Assembly (NCBI RefSeq): GCF_000297095.1
Contig: NZ_AEEA01000103.1
Span: forward strand, 1 to 56,326
Length of the DNA: 56,326 nucleotides
Direction of reading: 5' to 3'
Origin: Treponema primitia ZAS-1
GTDB lineage: Bacteria > Spirochaetota > Spirochaetia > Treponematales > Breznakiellaceae
The notes under the pieces were generated by a model. That model was given only the letters and a program-made list of their open reading frames with translations, did not search any database and was not told where the DNA came from. Shown in pieces: positions 56,260 through 56,326 of the stretch (position 1 is the stretch's first letter; each line of letters begins with the position of its first letter). Position numbers and translations under genes: made by a program.

Positions 56260-56326
56260 TTTTATAAGAAACTGGTGTATACTATCTATGGATTCTACTA
56301 AAATGAGGTATTTTGTGCCGGTAAAC
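56260..56326. repeat. Right arm of the 67-bp inverted repeat pair
   Basis: Its reverse complement matches 1-67 at 61 of 67 positions. It begins 3 nt after the stop of the pseudouridine synthase gene and runs to the last base (GGTAAAC), so it may extend beyond the window. Confidence 0.85.

Noticed and set aside
1..56326. The whole window as one giant transposon or prophage bounded by terminal inverted repeats
   Set aside because: The interior is rich in housekeeping genes, with no intact transposase, integrase, capsid or replication genes. Inverted dispersed repeats are the simpler explanation.

Overview
The window looks like chromosome of a termite-gut-type Treponema or a close spirochaete relative. 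The basis is family content, not a database match: treponeme-style lipoproteins with relaxed lipoboxes, an Rnf-like locus without rnfB, FecR/outer-membrane clusters, a GH57/GH13/GlgC carbohydrate set and roughly 50% GC. Coding density is high. A few AT-rich stretches (about 3050-3800 and 26150-26950) look acquired.

Layout. 1-457: one arm of a 67-bp inverted repeat, a hairpin and a palindromic intergenic element. 458-5820: clpC, then a two-module toxin-antitoxin island (PIN/Phd and HEPN/MNT) bracketed by a 16-bp direct repeat, then glgC. 5929-11455: the DNA-repair pair mrfA and mrfB, separated by two opposite-strand secreted-protein genes. 11452-17482: GNAT, ruvA, an Rpn-type nuclease, a CsgG-like/barrel protein, ruvB, queA and a small CxxC protein. 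17547-26110: a minus-strand set of cell-envelope genes (FecR protein, barrel, exported protein, GLUG-repeat lipoprotein) behind a response regulator and a hybrid histidine kinase whose Hpt domain is frameshifted off. 26289-27042: a mobile-element scar with a broken higB, intact higA, a tyrosine-recombinase remnant and tRNA-Pro(GGG). 27110-38929: GH13_18 phosphorylase, DUF4139 protein, acyl-CoA synthetase with XRE-cupin regulator, fused aroD-aroE, FemX-like transferase, metG. 38930-39535: two more palindromic elements and a small broken ORF. 39536-47656: GH57 enzyme and a divergent Rnf-like operon (A, E, G-position, D, frameshifted C) preceded by two membrane-protein genes. 47759-55111: an arabinose/arabinan operon (ABC transporter, GH51 arabinofuranosidase, araA) under a LacI-type repressor with a visible promoter and operator array. 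55217-56326: an RluA-family pseudouridine synthase and the second inverted-repeat arm.

The least ordinary signals are sequence elements rather than genes. First, a 20-bp core (CGCGGGAAACTTCGTTGCAA), in 24-bp steps when tandem, is inserted in frame inside unrelated coding sequences in both orientations. There are seven exact copies plus one diverged copy, and they encode three different peptides. It has no visible transposase and behaves like a protein-coding mini-repeat. Second, a 67-bp inverted repeat coincides exactly with both window ends. Third, there is a family of intergenic elements with long palindromic arms around a conserved 51-bp centre. On the gene side, the Rnf-like complex has lost most of the flavin, NADH and [2Fe-2S] signature motifs expected of Rnf while keeping both ferredoxin-type motifs of RnfC.
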